From positions 229,501 through 293,500 of the forward strand of contig NZ_WTYO01000001.1 in NCBI RefSeq assembly GCF_009827515.1: a DNA stretch of 64,000 nucleotides, written 5' to 3'. Every line of letters begins with the position of its first letter. The stretch's first letter is position 1. A program made the translations under genes and the position numbers. Source of the stretch: Pelagerythrobacter marinus. GTDB taxonomy: Bacteria > Pseudomonadota > Alphaproteobacteria > Sphingomonadales > Sphingomonadaceae. The notes under the pieces are model-generated. The model ran no database searches. It saw nothing but the letters and a program-made list of their open reading frames with translations, and was not told where the DNA came from. Shown here piece after piece: positions 36,241 through 45,026 of the stretch.

Positions 36241-38006
36241 GCGGGGACGCGATCTGGCCCGTTCTTACCGTGGCCGAGGCAGAAGCGATGCTGACTGCGC
36301 CCGGGGAACCCTGGGAAATGCGCGAGGAGATTATCGCGGGGCGGTTGCAGCGAACTTACGTCAACACCCCCCGCGACATGCGACGGATCGTCGATGACAG
36401 CCGCGCCTATGGCGCGCGCGAGTTCCTGGTGTTCGAGGGCGAGAGAATTACCTTCGAGGAGCATTGGCGCGCGGTCCAGGCCTTCGGCCGTGTCCTTGCC
36501 GGTCGATTTGGCGTGGCCAAAGGCGATCGTGTGGCCGTAGCCATGCGCAACTATCCCGAATGGTCGGTCTGCGCCTTCGCTTGCATGGCCATCGGTGCGA
36601 TCTTCGTGCCGCTGAATGCCTGGGAAACGGGCGCGATGCTGAGGCGGATGATCGCGACGAGTGGAGCGAAGGTCGTTGTCGTCGATCGCGAGCGCCAGGA
36701 ACGGCTTTCGGACGGGCGTTGCGGGGCAGCGTGCATCACCGTGCGGGCTGACGGGGGCCAGGACAGTTTCGAAAGCCTCGTCGGGCCGGTTCAAGGCTGG
36801 GGCGCGCTGCCCGACGTTCCGGCCCCCGACCGCTCGCTGGAGCCTGACGATCCGCTCGCGATTTCCTTCACTTCGGGAACGACGGGAACATCAAAGGGCG
36901 CTCTGACCACGCATCGCATGGCCCTGACCAACCTCGTCAACACGCAGTATCGGGTAGCGCGGGCAGCGCGGCGGCGCGGAGAGCCCTGGCCGCCGGCGTC
37001 CGACGACGCCGGCGGACGGCAGACCGTACTCCTGCCCCTGCCGCTGTTTCACGTGACTGGTCTGCATTCTGCATTGGTGCCGGCGCTTGTGCGGGGCAAC
37101 CGGCTGGTCCTGATGTATCGCTGGAGCATCGAAGAGGCTCTCGCACTGATCGAACGCGAAGCAGTGAACATCCTGATTCTCGTTCCCACCCTCGTGGTGC
37201 AGCTTCTGCAGCGGCTACCGGCGGGTGGGACCAAGGGGCTCGAATCGGTTCACACCGTCACTTATGGCGGGTCGCCAGCCTCCTCCGATCTGGCAGCGGG
37301 TGTCTGTTCCCGGTTTCCAGGCGCTGCGCCCGCCCAGGGATATGGCGCGACCGAAACCTCTTCGCTCGTCGCATCCAATAGCCACGAGGACCTGCTGGAG
37401 CGTCCCGACAGCGTGGGAACGCCCGTTCCGTGCTGCGATGTCCGGATCGTGGATGACGACGGGCACCTGGTCCCGCGGGGGGCTGCAGGGGAGCTGTGGG
37501 TGCGCGGTCCGCAGGTGTTCAGCGGCTACTGGGGACTGGAGGACGAGACCCGGCAGGTCCTTTCCGACGGATGGTATCGCACCGGGGATATCGTGCGCAT
37601 GGATGAAGAGGGCTTCCTCTACGTACTCGATCGTAAGAAGGATATCGTGATCCGTGGAGGGGAAAATGTCTATTGTGCCGAGGTCGAGGCGGCGATCGCC
37701 CGGATGGACGGCGTCGTGGAGTGTGCCGTCTTCGGTCTTCCCGACGCCGTGATGGGCGAGATCGTGGCCGCCGCTGTCGTGGTGAGGAAAGGCAGCACCT
37801 TGACGGGGTACAATCTGCACCAGATCCTTTCGGCGCAGCTGCCGGGCTTCAAGGTGCCCGAACGCATCGACATCACCTGCAGTCCGCTGCCGCGCAACGC
37901 GACCGGGAAAGTAGTGAAGCGTGAACTGCGCGAAGCGATGGCAGCGCAAGCGGCCAAGCAGGAGGTGAGCAAAGAACCGCACGGAAACGGAGGGGCAGGG
38001 GGATGA
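36237..38006 (+). CDS. AMP-dependent acyl-CoA synthetase / ligase
   Basis: The 589-residue ANL enzyme has the P-loop SFTSGTTGTSKGAL, A5 motif QGYGATETSS, A7 YRTGDIVRMDEEGFLYVLDR, A8 KKDIVIRGGENVYCAEVE and the C-terminal catalytic Lys in RNATGKVVKREL. It forms an acyl-adenylate and then a CoA thioester. The ATG at 36237 overlaps the kinase stop, and its own end overlaps the next small gene. It probably activates the acid released after ring opening, ahead of phosphorylation or beta-oxidation. Confidence 0.93.
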   Translation: MSGDAIWPVLTVAEAEAMLTAPGEPWEMREEIIAGRLQRTYVNTPRDMRRIVDDSRAYGAREFLVFEGERITFEEHWRAVQAFGRVLAGRFGVAKGDRVAVAMRNYPEWSVCAFACMAIGAIFVPLNAWETGAMLRRMIATSGAKVVVVDRERQERLSDGRCGAACITVRADGGQDSFESLVGPVQGWGALPDVPAPDRSLEPDDPLAISFTSGTTGTSKGALTTHRMALTNLVNTQYRVARAARRRGEPWPPASDDAGGRQTVLLPLPLFHVTGLHSALVPALVRGNRLVLMYRWSIEEALALIEREAVNILILVPTLVVQLLQRLPAGGTKGLESVHTVTYGGSPASSDLAAGVCSRFPGAAPAQGYGATETSSLVASNSHEDLLERPDSVGTPVPCCDVRIVDDDGHLVPRGAAGELWVRGPQVFSGYWGLEDETRQVLSDGWYRTGDIVRMDEEGFLYVLDRKKDIVIRGGENVYCAEVEAAIARMDGVVECAVFGLPDAVMGEIVAAAVVVRKGSTLTGYNLHQILSAQLPGFKVPERIDITCSPLPRNATGKVVKRELREAMAAQAAKQEVSKEPHGNGGAGG

Positions 38007-38392
38007 CAGGTGAGCCCGGAGCGCTGGATACCGCGCGGCGTCTTTTTCTTGCGGTAGAGAGCGGTGAACTGGAAGATCTGAATACGATCTTCGTCGAAGG
38101 GGCGCAGGTCTGGCACAATACCGACGACAGCCTGACCGATATTCCGACCACGATCAGAAACCTGCGGACAATCCGCGAGAATGCCCGGCTGTTTTCCTAC
38201 CGCGACATCAGGCGCACACTCACGACCGAAGGTTTCGTACAGCAGCACACGCTGATCGTGGTCACGCGGGATGGGCGCCGGATCGAGGATCGCTGCTGCT
38301 GTATCTGCACTGTCAGACGCGGGCGGATCGAGCGCATGGATGCATACCACGATTCGGCGGCGACCGGCGCCATGGCGCACAAGGCCGGCTAG
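38003..38392 (+). CDS. NTF2-like (SnoaL-type) small protein
   Basis: The 129-residue protein has LDTARRLFLAVESGELEDLNTIFVEGAQVWHNTDDSL and GFVQQHTLIVVTRDGRRIEDR in the order expected of a SnoaL-like cone, with His/Trp in the pocket. It overlaps the ligase stop (ATGA). The operon kinase-ligase-small protein recalls the LvaA/LvaB arrangement, in which a small partner is needed by the kinase, although LvaB is not known to me as NTF2-like. The function is unassigned. It converges on the GntR gene with a 4-bp overlap at the ends. Confidence 0.75.
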   Translation: MTGEPGALDTARRLFLAVESGELEDLNTIFVEGAQVWHNTDDSLTDIPTTIRNLRTIRENARLFSYRDIRRTLTTEGFVQQHTLIVVTRDGRRIEDRCCCICTVRRGRIERMDAYHDSAATGAMAHKAG

Positions 38393-39090
38393 GCGGTGTC
38401 GCCGGTTTCCTGCCCTGCGCCATCGCCCGGCTCTGCGTGCATCGGGTACTGACCGTCGCTTCTCGACATCAGCGTCTGCCGGGCCGAGCGAATGTGGGCG
38501 GTCATGACCGCCGCGGCCCATTCGGGGTCGCGCGCAGCAAAAGCATCGGTCAACTCCAGATGCTGTGCTGCCGAGCGTCGGATCTGGTCCAGCGAATAGG
38601 AACGGAACGTGTTCAGCACCAATGGTATTTCCACGATCGTGCCGAGGAGGTTGCGCAGGCGCACGTTGCCGCTGGCGTCGAGCACCAGCTTGTGGAACTC
38701 GTCGTTGAGCTCGGTCACGGTCTCTACTGCCGGCTGGTCCGCCTGGGTAATCTCGTGCATTCGTGCGGCGATCTGGCGCAGGCGTGACAGCTGCTCCTCT
38801 GCGATGTGCCGCGCCGCCTCGGCTGCGGCGAAGCTTTCGAGCAGGATGCGCAAGTCATAGATCTGTTCGATCTCGCGCTTGCTCCAGGTCGCGACGAAGG
38901 CCCCGCGATTGGGAATGAAGTGGATCAGGGCCTCTGCATGCAGCCGGCGCATGGCCTCCCGCACCGGCGTGCGGCTGAAGCCCGACGCTTCGGCAAGGGC
39001 TTGTGCGGTGAGATGCGATCCAGGGGGGTACGTTCCGTTGCGAATCCCCTCGCGAATGGTCTCGTAGGCGACGTCTACCGCTTTGACCAA
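38389..39090 (-). CDS. GntR-family transcriptional regulator, FadR/FCD subfamily
   Basis: The 233-residue protein has a GntR winged helix (GTYPPGSHLTAQALAEASGFSRTPVREAMRRL) and a C-terminal FCD helical bundle (FHKLVLDASGNVRLRNLL) with Asp/His positions for a metal, followed by LELTDAFAARDPEWAAAVMTAHI. Such proteins bind a short palindrome and release it on binding an acid or CoA-derived ligand. The start is TTG at 39090 with GGAGGGG four bases upstream; no ATG is available. It is the last gene of a five-gene minus-strand operon headed by an operator, and the only regulator in the catabolic island. Confidence 0.9.
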   Translation of the reverse strand: MVKAVDVAYETIREGIRNGTYPPGSHLTAQALAEASGFSRTPVREAMRRLHAEALIHFIPNRGAFVATWSKREIEQIYDLRILLESFAAAEAARHIAEEQLSRLRQIAARMHEITQADQPAVETVTELNDEFHKLVLDASGNVRLRNLLGTIVEIPLVLNTFRSYSLDQIRRSAAQHLELTDAFAARDPEWAAAVMTAHIRSARQTLMSRSDGQYPMHAEPGDGAGQETGDTA

Positions 39091-39108
39091 GGTACCCCTC
39101 CAAAACCT

Positions 39109-39870
39109 TTAGTCGACCCACCAGTCGTGTCGTCCGACCGGAACGCGATAAGCACCATCGAGCCGCAAGACGGTTCCATTCATCATTCTGTTGGCGATGA
39201 TATGCGCCACCATCTCCGCAAATTCAACTGCATCGCCCGGCCGGCTCGGAAAGACGACCTGTTCGCGAAGCCAGTCGATCATCGGACCGCGCGCACCAGA
39301 AAACATGGGCGTCTCGAAGATTCCCGGGGCGATCGTCACCACGCGTATCCCGTAGCGGGCGAACTCGCGCGCAAGGGGCAGGGTCATCGCGTTGATGCCC
39401 CCTTTCGCGGCGGCATAGGCGGCCGTGCCGATCTGTCCTTCGAACGCCACGATCGACGACGTGTTGACTATTACCCCGCGCTCGCCCGAACTGTCCGCAT
39501 CGGCGGCGGTCAACCGCTCCGCCAGCGTCTGGGCCAGGATAAAGCTCCCCAGCGTGTTGACCTCCATCGTCCGGCGAAAACCGGACGCGGTTACCTTGCG
39601 ATCCGGCCCGATCGACAGACCGGAATGGCCGATGCCGGTGGTATTGAGCAGGACGCGGATCACCCCGATCTCGGCTTCGAGCGCGTCGAATGCGTGCGCG
39701 ACTGCGGCTTCGTCGGCCACATCGGCTTCTGCGAAGAGACCGTCCCATCCACCCTTGTCGAGGTCGAGGGCTGCGACACGCGCCCCGCGATCGCGTAGCA
39801 GGCGAGCGCTCGCCAGGCCGAGGCCGGAGCCGCCGCCGGCGACGAGCATGCCTGTGCCCCGCGGGTTCAC
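39109..39870 (-). CDS. SDR-family NAD(P)-dependent oxidoreductase
   Basis: The 253-residue SDR has the cofactor motif VAGGGSGLGLASARLL, the acidic ALDLD after beta-2 (NAD-type), NTTG in place of NNAG, the catalytic Ser in VNTSSIVAF, YAAAKGG and APGIFETPMF. It resembles type II 3-hydroxyacyl-CoA dehydrogenases (17-beta-HSD10-like). The GTG start at 39870 overlaps the MFS stop (GTGA), and GntR follows 18 bp later. It is likely a beta-oxidation-type step. Confidence 0.9.
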   Translation of the reverse strand: MNPRGTGMLVAGGGSGLGLASARLLRDRGARVAALDLDKGGWDGLFAEADVADEAAVAHAFDALEAEIGVIRVLLNTTGIGHSGLSIGPDRKVTASGFRRTMEVNTLGSFILAQTLAERLTAADADSSGERGVIVNTSSIVAFEGQIGTAAYAAAKGGINAMTLPLAREFARYGIRVVTIAPGIFETPMFSGARGPMIDWLREQVVFPSRPGDAVEFAEMVAHIIANRMMNGTVLRLDGAYRVPVGRHDWWVD

Positions 39871-41243
39871 GCGGCGGCGCCTTCGGCCTGCTCGATCTCG
39901 GTCGCGACCGAACGGCTCGCCAGCCAGTAAAGCGCGCTGGAAAGAAGGCCCGCGGTCAGTCCGACCAATATGCCCGCGCGCAGTCCTTCGCCTTCGCCGA
40001 GGGCGGGGGCGAAAAGATCGCTCGCCAGCCCCATTAGCAACGGGCCAAAACTCAGCCCGACCGCGCTGTTAATGAACAGCGCTACGGCCAGGGCCATGGC
40101 CTTTGCGCCCGGTCCGGCCAGTCGCTGCATCGCCAGATTGCCGGGCCCGTACCAGACGCTGGTGAAGAATGCCGCCACGGCAAAGGTGATCAGGGAAAGC
40201 GCGGCGCTGGGGACCGTAAACATCACGGCATAACTGATCGTGCCCAGCAACGACCCGATGGCGGGGATCAGGGCCAGTGCACGCAGGTCGCGTTGGCCGA
40301 ACCGATCGCCCAGCCGCCCCCCGACCAGGGCGCCCAACGCTCCGCCGCTTGCACCGAAGATGCCGAGGCCGAGGCCGATGATACCCAGCGGCTGCTGGCC
40401 GAACTGGGCGCCCAGCGCCTCCAGCTCGGTATTGTGGAGGCGCAGGTAGTACGAGCCTGCGAAGGCCATCGCGCCGTAGTTGCAGAAGCTGAGAAACGCG
40501 CCGCCCAATGCGATCAGCGTGAAGGTCCTGCACCGCAAGAGCATCCCGAGCGAAGCGAACAAGCCGGGATCCGACGGACTGGCGGGTGCCGCCTTCGGCC
40601 GCTCGTCGCGCAGGGTCAGGAGGACCAGCGCGCCGATCACCAGGCCGGGGAGGCCGGCGCATACCATCGTCCAGCGCCACCCGATGATTCCTTCCAGTAT
40701 GCCCCCGCCTATCAGGCCGACGGCGGCACCGACCGGCGCGCCGAGCGCAAAAACGGCGAGCGCCCCCGATCGCCGGCCCGGCGAAACGGAATCGGCGATC
40801 AGCGCTTGCGATGGCGGGGCGCCGCCTGCCTCGCCTATGCCCACGCCGATACGCAGCACCAGCATCTGCACGAAGCTGGTGGCCGTGGCGGTTGCGGCGG
40901 TGAACGCGCTCCACGTCAGGATGGCGATCCCGATCACGCGCACGCGGTTCGATCGGTCGGCAAAGCGGGCTATGGGCAGGGCGGCAACGCTATATAGAAG
41001 CGCGAAGGAAAGCCCGCTCAGTGCGCCCAGTTGCCAATCGGCAAGGCCGAGATCGCGCTTTATCGGTTCGGACAGGATATTGATGATCTGACGGTCGAGC
41101 AGGTTCAGCCCGAAGCCGACCGTGAGCAGTCCAAGCATCCATCGCGTCCCGCGCCCCTCTGCGGACGCGGATCCTGCATCTGCCCGGCAACCGGTCGCCC
41201 CCGACAGGGGGGCGACCGGTTCGGCACGCGGATCAGTTGCCAA
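39867..41243 (-). CDS. MFS transporter
   Basis: The 458-residue carrier has twelve predicted membrane segments. It has the MFS loop 2-3 motif (ARFADRSNRVRVIGIAI) and RIGVGIGEAGGAPPSQALIADS, typical of the sphingomonad 'spinster/hexuronate-like' MFS group. It would move a pathway substrate or product across the inner membrane. The start is uncertain: TTG at 41243 overlaps the TonB receptor's stop by 11 bp without a clear ribosome site. It is coupled to the SDR downstream. Confidence 0.9.
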   Translation of the reverse strand: MATDPRAEPVAPLSGATGCRADAGSASAEGRGTRWMLGLLTVGFGLNLLDRQIINILSEPIKRDLGLADWQLGALSGLSFALLYSVAALPIARFADRSNRVRVIGIAILTWSAFTAATATATSFVQMLVLRIGVGIGEAGGAPPSQALIADSVSPGRRSGALAVFALGAPVGAAVGLIGGGILEGIIGWRWTMVCAGLPGLVIGALVLLTLRDERPKAAPASPSDPGLFASLGMLLRCRTFTLIALGGAFLSFCNYGAMAFAGSYYLRLHNTELEALGAQFGQQPLGIIGLGLGIFGASGGALGALVGGRLGDRFGQRDLRALALIPAIGSLLGTISYAVMFTVPSAALSLITFAVAAFFTSVWYGPGNLAMQRLAGPGAKAMALAVALFINSAVGLSFGPLLMGLASDLFAPALGEGEGLRAGILVGLTAGLLSSALYWLASRSVATEIEQAEGAAA

Positions 41244-43656
41244 AGGAGTAACTGAGCTTCACGCCGACCGTCCGGCTCGAATCCATCGCAGGGATGTTCG
41301 AGTATCCGATCGTGGAAAGCGGGGTCGAGTTGTCGGTGCCCGAATCCAGCGGGGTGCGAAAGATCCCGGCGACGAAGTACTTGTCCAGCAGGTTGCGCGC
41401 GAAGAGCGATAGCCGCCAGCGATCGTCGTAGCGCCCGATACTCAGCTGCCCGTTGAGCAAGCCGTAGCCGGGGTTGATCGAGTTCGGATCCGCCACGACC
41501 CCGTACGTGCTCGAGCGATAGCTGAACGACGCGCTGGCCCCCAGCGTCAGGTCGTTCCCTATGTCGGTTTCGTAATCGCCCCTCAGACCCCAGGTCCACT
41601 TGGGCGAATACATGAGGGGATAGCCGGCCGCATTGAACTGGGGCGGCGCGTCGGCCGGCAGCCCGGGCTGGATGTAGTTGCATTCGCCCGGTGTCGTGGC
41701 CGGATTGGTGTACCGGTCATAACACTGCACGGCGAACTCGGTGAATTCCGTCGGGATATAGGCGAGGTTGCCGACCACGGTGAGGTCGGGCGTTACGCGC
41801 CAGGCCAGGTCTGCTTCCACCCCCTTGGTCCGCAAGCCGCCGGCATTGGTCGTGGTGTAGTAGAAGGTGGGGGCGACGCCGACCCTCTGCTGGCCCTGAA
41901 AGTCATCGTAATCGACCTTGAACAGCGCCAGGTTGAATGCCACGGCCCGGTCGAAAAGCTCCGCCTTCAGGCCGACTTCGTAGGATTTCGACAGCTCCGG
42001 CCGCAACAGCAGCTGGGGCTGATTGGCCGGGTGCGAAATCATCGGCCCCTTGTAGCCGGTCGCATAGGTGGCATAGACATTGACGTCGGGCGTGATGTCG
42101 TACTTGGCGGTCAGCTTGTAAGTGAACTTGCTCGCCTTGACCTGCGCTTCGCCGGACGACAGCGGCAGCGAGAGGCCATGGCACGGCTGCCCGAACGCAT
42201 AAGTGACCTGGCACAGCCAGGGCACGTCGAAATAGTCTATCTGCTGCCGTACGTTGTCGTGGGTATAGCGTCCGCCTGCGATGAGGGTGAGGTTGGGGCT
42301 CACCGCCGCTTCCACCTGGCCGAACAGTGCATAGCTCCTTATCTTGGCCTTCACCCAGGAGGCGTACCCTTGGCCGGAGTAAGGCCCGATTGCGTTCAGC
42401 GAGACGAGGATGTCCGCGTTGTCGGGCAGGAAACCCAGCGTCCCGCCATTCATGCCCTTCTGGAAGGGTCGGGAATCGTAGAAGAAGCCGCCGAGCGTAT
42501 AGTTGAGGATCCCGGCATCGCCGTTGACCCGCAGCTCCTGAGTGAACTGGGTTCCGCCGGAGATGTTCTCGTTGCGGGAGTAGATCGCCCTTGGTGTAAC
42601 GTCCGTGTCCAGGGCGATCGGTTGCCGTAGATGGCGATAAGCCGTGATCGAGGTCAGTGTCGCGTTGCCGAGATCGTAGTCGACCCGCCCGCTGAAGGTG
42701 TAGGACTTCTGGCGGGTAAAACTCTCGCCATCCGTCGCCACCTCCAGGTTGCGCGGCCCCGCCTGGATCCCGTAAGGCGCGATCGTTTCGCATGGGCTGA
42801 ACGCGCCGAACCCGCTGCCGCAGTTGCGGAAGGTCCAAAGGCCGTTGGCATTGTCGGTAAGGTACCGATACTCGCCGGTCAGCAGGACGCTCAGATCCGT
42901 TGCCGGCTCCCACAACAGCTTCCCCCTCAGGGAATAGCGTTGATAGGCCCAGCGATCCTTGCCGCTGAACAGATCCTGCACGAAGCCGTCGCGGCGTTGG
43001 AGGCCACCGGCCACGCGCAGGGCCGCCGTCTCGCCCAGAGGCAGGTTTACCACGGTCTCGACGTTGATCTCGTCCTTGGTCGCGTAGGACAGCGATCCTT
43101 CCAGCGTCCGCTCTCCCAACCGGGGATTGGCGGTGATGATCTGGATGACCCCTGCCGAACTGTTCTTTCCGAACAGAGTGCCCTGGGGCCCCTTGAGCAC
43201 TTCGATCCGTTCGATATCGACCAGCGACTGGTAGCTGGGGCCTGCGAAGGAAACCTCGGGCAGGCCCTGGATGACGTCGTCGATCACCAGCGCAACCGAT
43301 TGCTCGGCCGACATCAGCAGCGACTGTGTGCCCACGCCGCGAATGTTGAAGCCTCCGCCGAAGTTGGCATTGTAGTTCACACCGGGGGCCAGGAACTGCA
43401 CGTCTGCAATGGTCGTAAGGTTGCTCTGATCCAGTGCTTCGGACGAAACGACGGAAATCGATAGCGGCACGTCCTGCTGCGACTGCTCCCGTCGTTGGGC
43501 CGTGACGATGATCTCTCCCGGCGCCAGGGGAGTCTCGCCCGCAGCCGCCATCTCTGCTCCGGCGGGGGCTTCATCTTCTTCCTGTGCCGCCGCGGGTTGG
43601 GCCAGGGCGACGAGGCTGGCGCCCGTGAGAAATCCGATTGGACCAAGCTTTTTCAT
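41233..43656 (-). CDS. TonB-dependent outer-membrane receptor
   Basis: The 807-residue protein starts at MKKLGPIGFL (43656), after GGGAGGT, with a signal peptide ending at AQPAAAQ. The plug domain opens with EIIVTAQRREQSQQDVPLSI, a TonB-box-like sequence, followed by IERIEVLKGPQGTLFGKNSSAGVI. The 22-strand barrel ends in GVKLSYSFGN. Sphingomonads use such receptors for hydrophobic carbon sources. It sits between an SDR and an MFS gene in the GntR operon, so it probably takes up the pathway substrate. Confidence 0.95.
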   Translation of the reverse strand: MKKLGPIGFLTGASLVALAQPAAAQEEDEAPAGAEMAAAGETPLAPGEIIVTAQRREQSQQDVPLSISVVSSEALDQSNLTTIADVQFLAPGVNYNANFGGGFNIRGVGTQSLLMSAEQSVALVIDDVIQGLPEVSFAGPSYQSLVDIERIEVLKGPQGTLFGKNSSAGVIQIITANPRLGERTLEGSLSYATKDEINVETVVNLPLGETAALRVAGGLQRRDGFVQDLFSGKDRWAYQRYSLRGKLLWEPATDLSVLLTGEYRYLTDNANGLWTFRNCGSGFGAFSPCETIAPYGIQAGPRNLEVATDGESFTRQKSYTFSGRVDYDLGNATLTSITAYRHLRQPIALDTDVTPRAIYSRNENISGGTQFTQELRVNGDAGILNYTLGGFFYDSRPFQKGMNGGTLGFLPDNADILVSLNAIGPYSGQGYASWVKAKIRSYALFGQVEAAVSPNLTLIAGGRYTHDNVRQQIDYFDVPWLCQVTYAFGQPCHGLSLPLSSGEAQVKASKFTYKLTAKYDITPDVNVYATYATGYKGPMISHPANQPQLLLRPELSKSYEVGLKAELFDRAVAFNLALFKVDYDDFQGQQRVGVAPTFYYTTTNAGGLRTKGVEADLAWRVTPDLTVVGNLAYIPTEFTEFAVQCYDRYTNPATTPGECNYIQPGLPADAPPQFNAAGYPLMYSPKWTWGLRGDYETDIGNDLTLGASASFSYRSSTYGVVADPNSINPGYGLLNGQLSIGRYDDRWRLSLFARNLLDKYFVAGIFRTPLDSGTDNSTPLSTIGYSNIPAMDSSRTVGVKLSYSFGN

Positions 43657-43710
43657 TGTCCTACCTCCCGTTATCGCGGCGCTTGTTCGCTTGCCGCTCT
43701 CTTCCACCCG

Positions 43711-44559
43711 TCAGACCCGCATTCCTCCGTCCACGAACAGGGTCTGTCCGGTCATGAAACTGGCGTCGTCGCTGGCGAGAAACGCGGCCACTGAGGCCAT
43801 CTCCGCCGGCTGGGCGGCGCGGCCGAGGGGGATGCGTTGCGCGATGAACTGCTGCATCAATTCGCTGGCCGAGCGATCCTGCCGTTCGGCCGCGAGCGCC
43901 TCGTAGCGCTGGCGCACGTAAGGGGTCAGTGTGATGCCCGGCGCAAAGGCGTTTACCCGAATGCCCTTGTCGGCGAGTTCGAGCGCCAGGCTGCGAGTCA
44001 GGGCGCTGACCGCCTGCTTCGCGGCAGAATAGGCGGAGAGGCCGGCGACGCCGTGATAAGCGCTTATCGAGGTCGTGCTGACGATTGCGCCGCCGTGCCG
44101 GCTACGCATGGCCGCGACCGCGTGCTTGGCGCAAAGGAAAACGGACGTCAGGCTGAGTTCGACAGTATAGTCCCAGTCCTTGCGGTCCAGCTCGCTCACG
44201 GGGGTCTGGTCAACCGGCCCAGCGCCTGTTCCGCCGCCGGCGTTTGCAAAGAGGATGTCGATTCCGCCCAGTTCGTCGCCCACCTGCTGCATCGCGCGGC
44301 GGACATCGGCTTCTTCGGTCACATCGCACCGGATCGCCAGCCCGGGCCGGCCCACTTCGCCCAGGGATGTCGCGACGCCGCGCAGCATGTCTATGTCCGC
44401 GAAGCGCTCGCGCGGCACATCCGCACGTTGCCGGCAAAGGTCGAGGACCGCGCAGCGGCCGCCCTCGCTTGTGATGCGCCGCGCGATCGCCTCGCCGATA
44501 CCGCCCGGCCGTCCCGCCCCGGTAACAACTGCGACCTTGCCGGCGAAGCGTGGCTTCAT
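43711..44559 (-). CDS. SDR-family oxidoreductase
   Basis: The 282-residue SDR has VTGAGRPGGIGEAIARR (a cofactor motif with two extra residues), AVLDL, FANAGGGTG, VSTTSISAYHG with catalytic Ser, YSAAKQA and APGITLTPYV. The ATG at 44559 was preferred to an in-frame codon at 44598 that lies within operator copy e. It leads the five-gene operon SDR, TonB receptor, MFS, SDR, GntR. Confidence 0.9.
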   Translation of the reverse strand: MKPRFAGKVAVVTGAGRPGGIGEAIARRITSEGGRCAVLDLCRQRADVPRERFADIDMLRGVATSLGEVGRPGLAIRCDVTEEADVRRAMQQVGDELGGIDILFANAGGGTGAGPVDQTPVSELDRKDWDYTVELSLTSVFLCAKHAVAAMRSRHGGAIVSTTSISAYHGVAGLSAYSAAKQAVSALTRSLALELADKGIRVNAFAPGITLTPYVRQRYEALAAERQDRSASELMQQFIAQRIPLGRAAQPAEMASVAAFLASDDASFMTGQTLFVDGGMRV

Positions 44560-44591
44560 TGGGGATGCCCCTGCGCGGCTATCACCGCACA

Positions 44592-44603
44592 TATGCATGC
44601 AAT
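44592..44603. promoter_or_regulatory. Catabolic-island operator copy e
   Basis: TATGCATGCAAT lies 33 bp upstream of the SDR that heads the GntR operon. If GntR binds here the regulator is autoregulated. Confidence 0.65.
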
Positions 44604-44685
44604 ATCGCCTGTGAATGCGTTTGCCATCATGGCCTCCTCGTCAGCCGGGACGCCGACGCGAACAGCAAAGGTATCCAAAACCATG

Positions 44686-44697
44686 ATTGCATGCAAG
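44686..44697. promoter_or_regulatory. Catabolic-island operator copy f
   Basis: ATTGCATGCAAG lies in the middle of the 467-bp divergent region 44560-45026, which carries four copies in all. A second inverted pair, TATGAT and ATCATA, follows at about 44700-44719. No gene is seen in this gap. Confidence 0.65.
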
Positions 44698-44825
44698 TTA
44701 TGATGGGAAAAATATCATACGGGGCAGGCCTTGTATAGTAACTGTTTGATTAAACATTATTTTTGTTCGGATCATGCGGGGTGAGGGCGGGGGCATCGGG
44801 GCTTGATTGAGGATTGGGCGCTATA

Positions 44826-44837
44826 ACCGCATGCAAT
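44826..44837. promoter_or_regulatory. Catabolic-island operator copy g
   Basis: ACCGCATGCAAT shares the right half-site exactly and the left half-site partly. It lies between copies f and h in the same divergent region. Confidence 0.5.
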
Positions 44838-44983
44838 AAGCCGTGATGAACACGCTTCGAAGGCGTTAGGTCCGCAGGGTGTCCGGTCTTGTCCGGTTCG
44901 GCCCCGCGCGGGGTAGGTGTACCGCTCTCCCGTGAGCAGGATCGGCTGGCCGACCTGCCCTGGCATCGCGCTTGCACTGAACG

Positions 44984-44995
44984 GTTGCATGCAAT
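44984..44995. promoter_or_regulatory. Catabolic-island operator copy h
   Basis: GTTGCATGCAAT contains the perfect palindrome TTGCATGCAA (44985-44994), 31 bp upstream of the enoyl-CoA hydratase start. Confidence 0.7.
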
Positions 44996-45026
44996 ACGCC
45001 TTGCCGTGAAATGGCGGGAGAGGGAC

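Noticed and set aside
38935-38944. CTGCATGCAG palindrome as a further GntR operator
   Set aside because: It lies within the gntR coding region and lacks the outer TT/AA of the consensus.
44889-45026. 46-codon N-terminal extension of the enoyl-CoA hydratase
   Set aside because: It crosses an operator, is not hydratase-like, and the ATG at 45027 has a good ribosome site.
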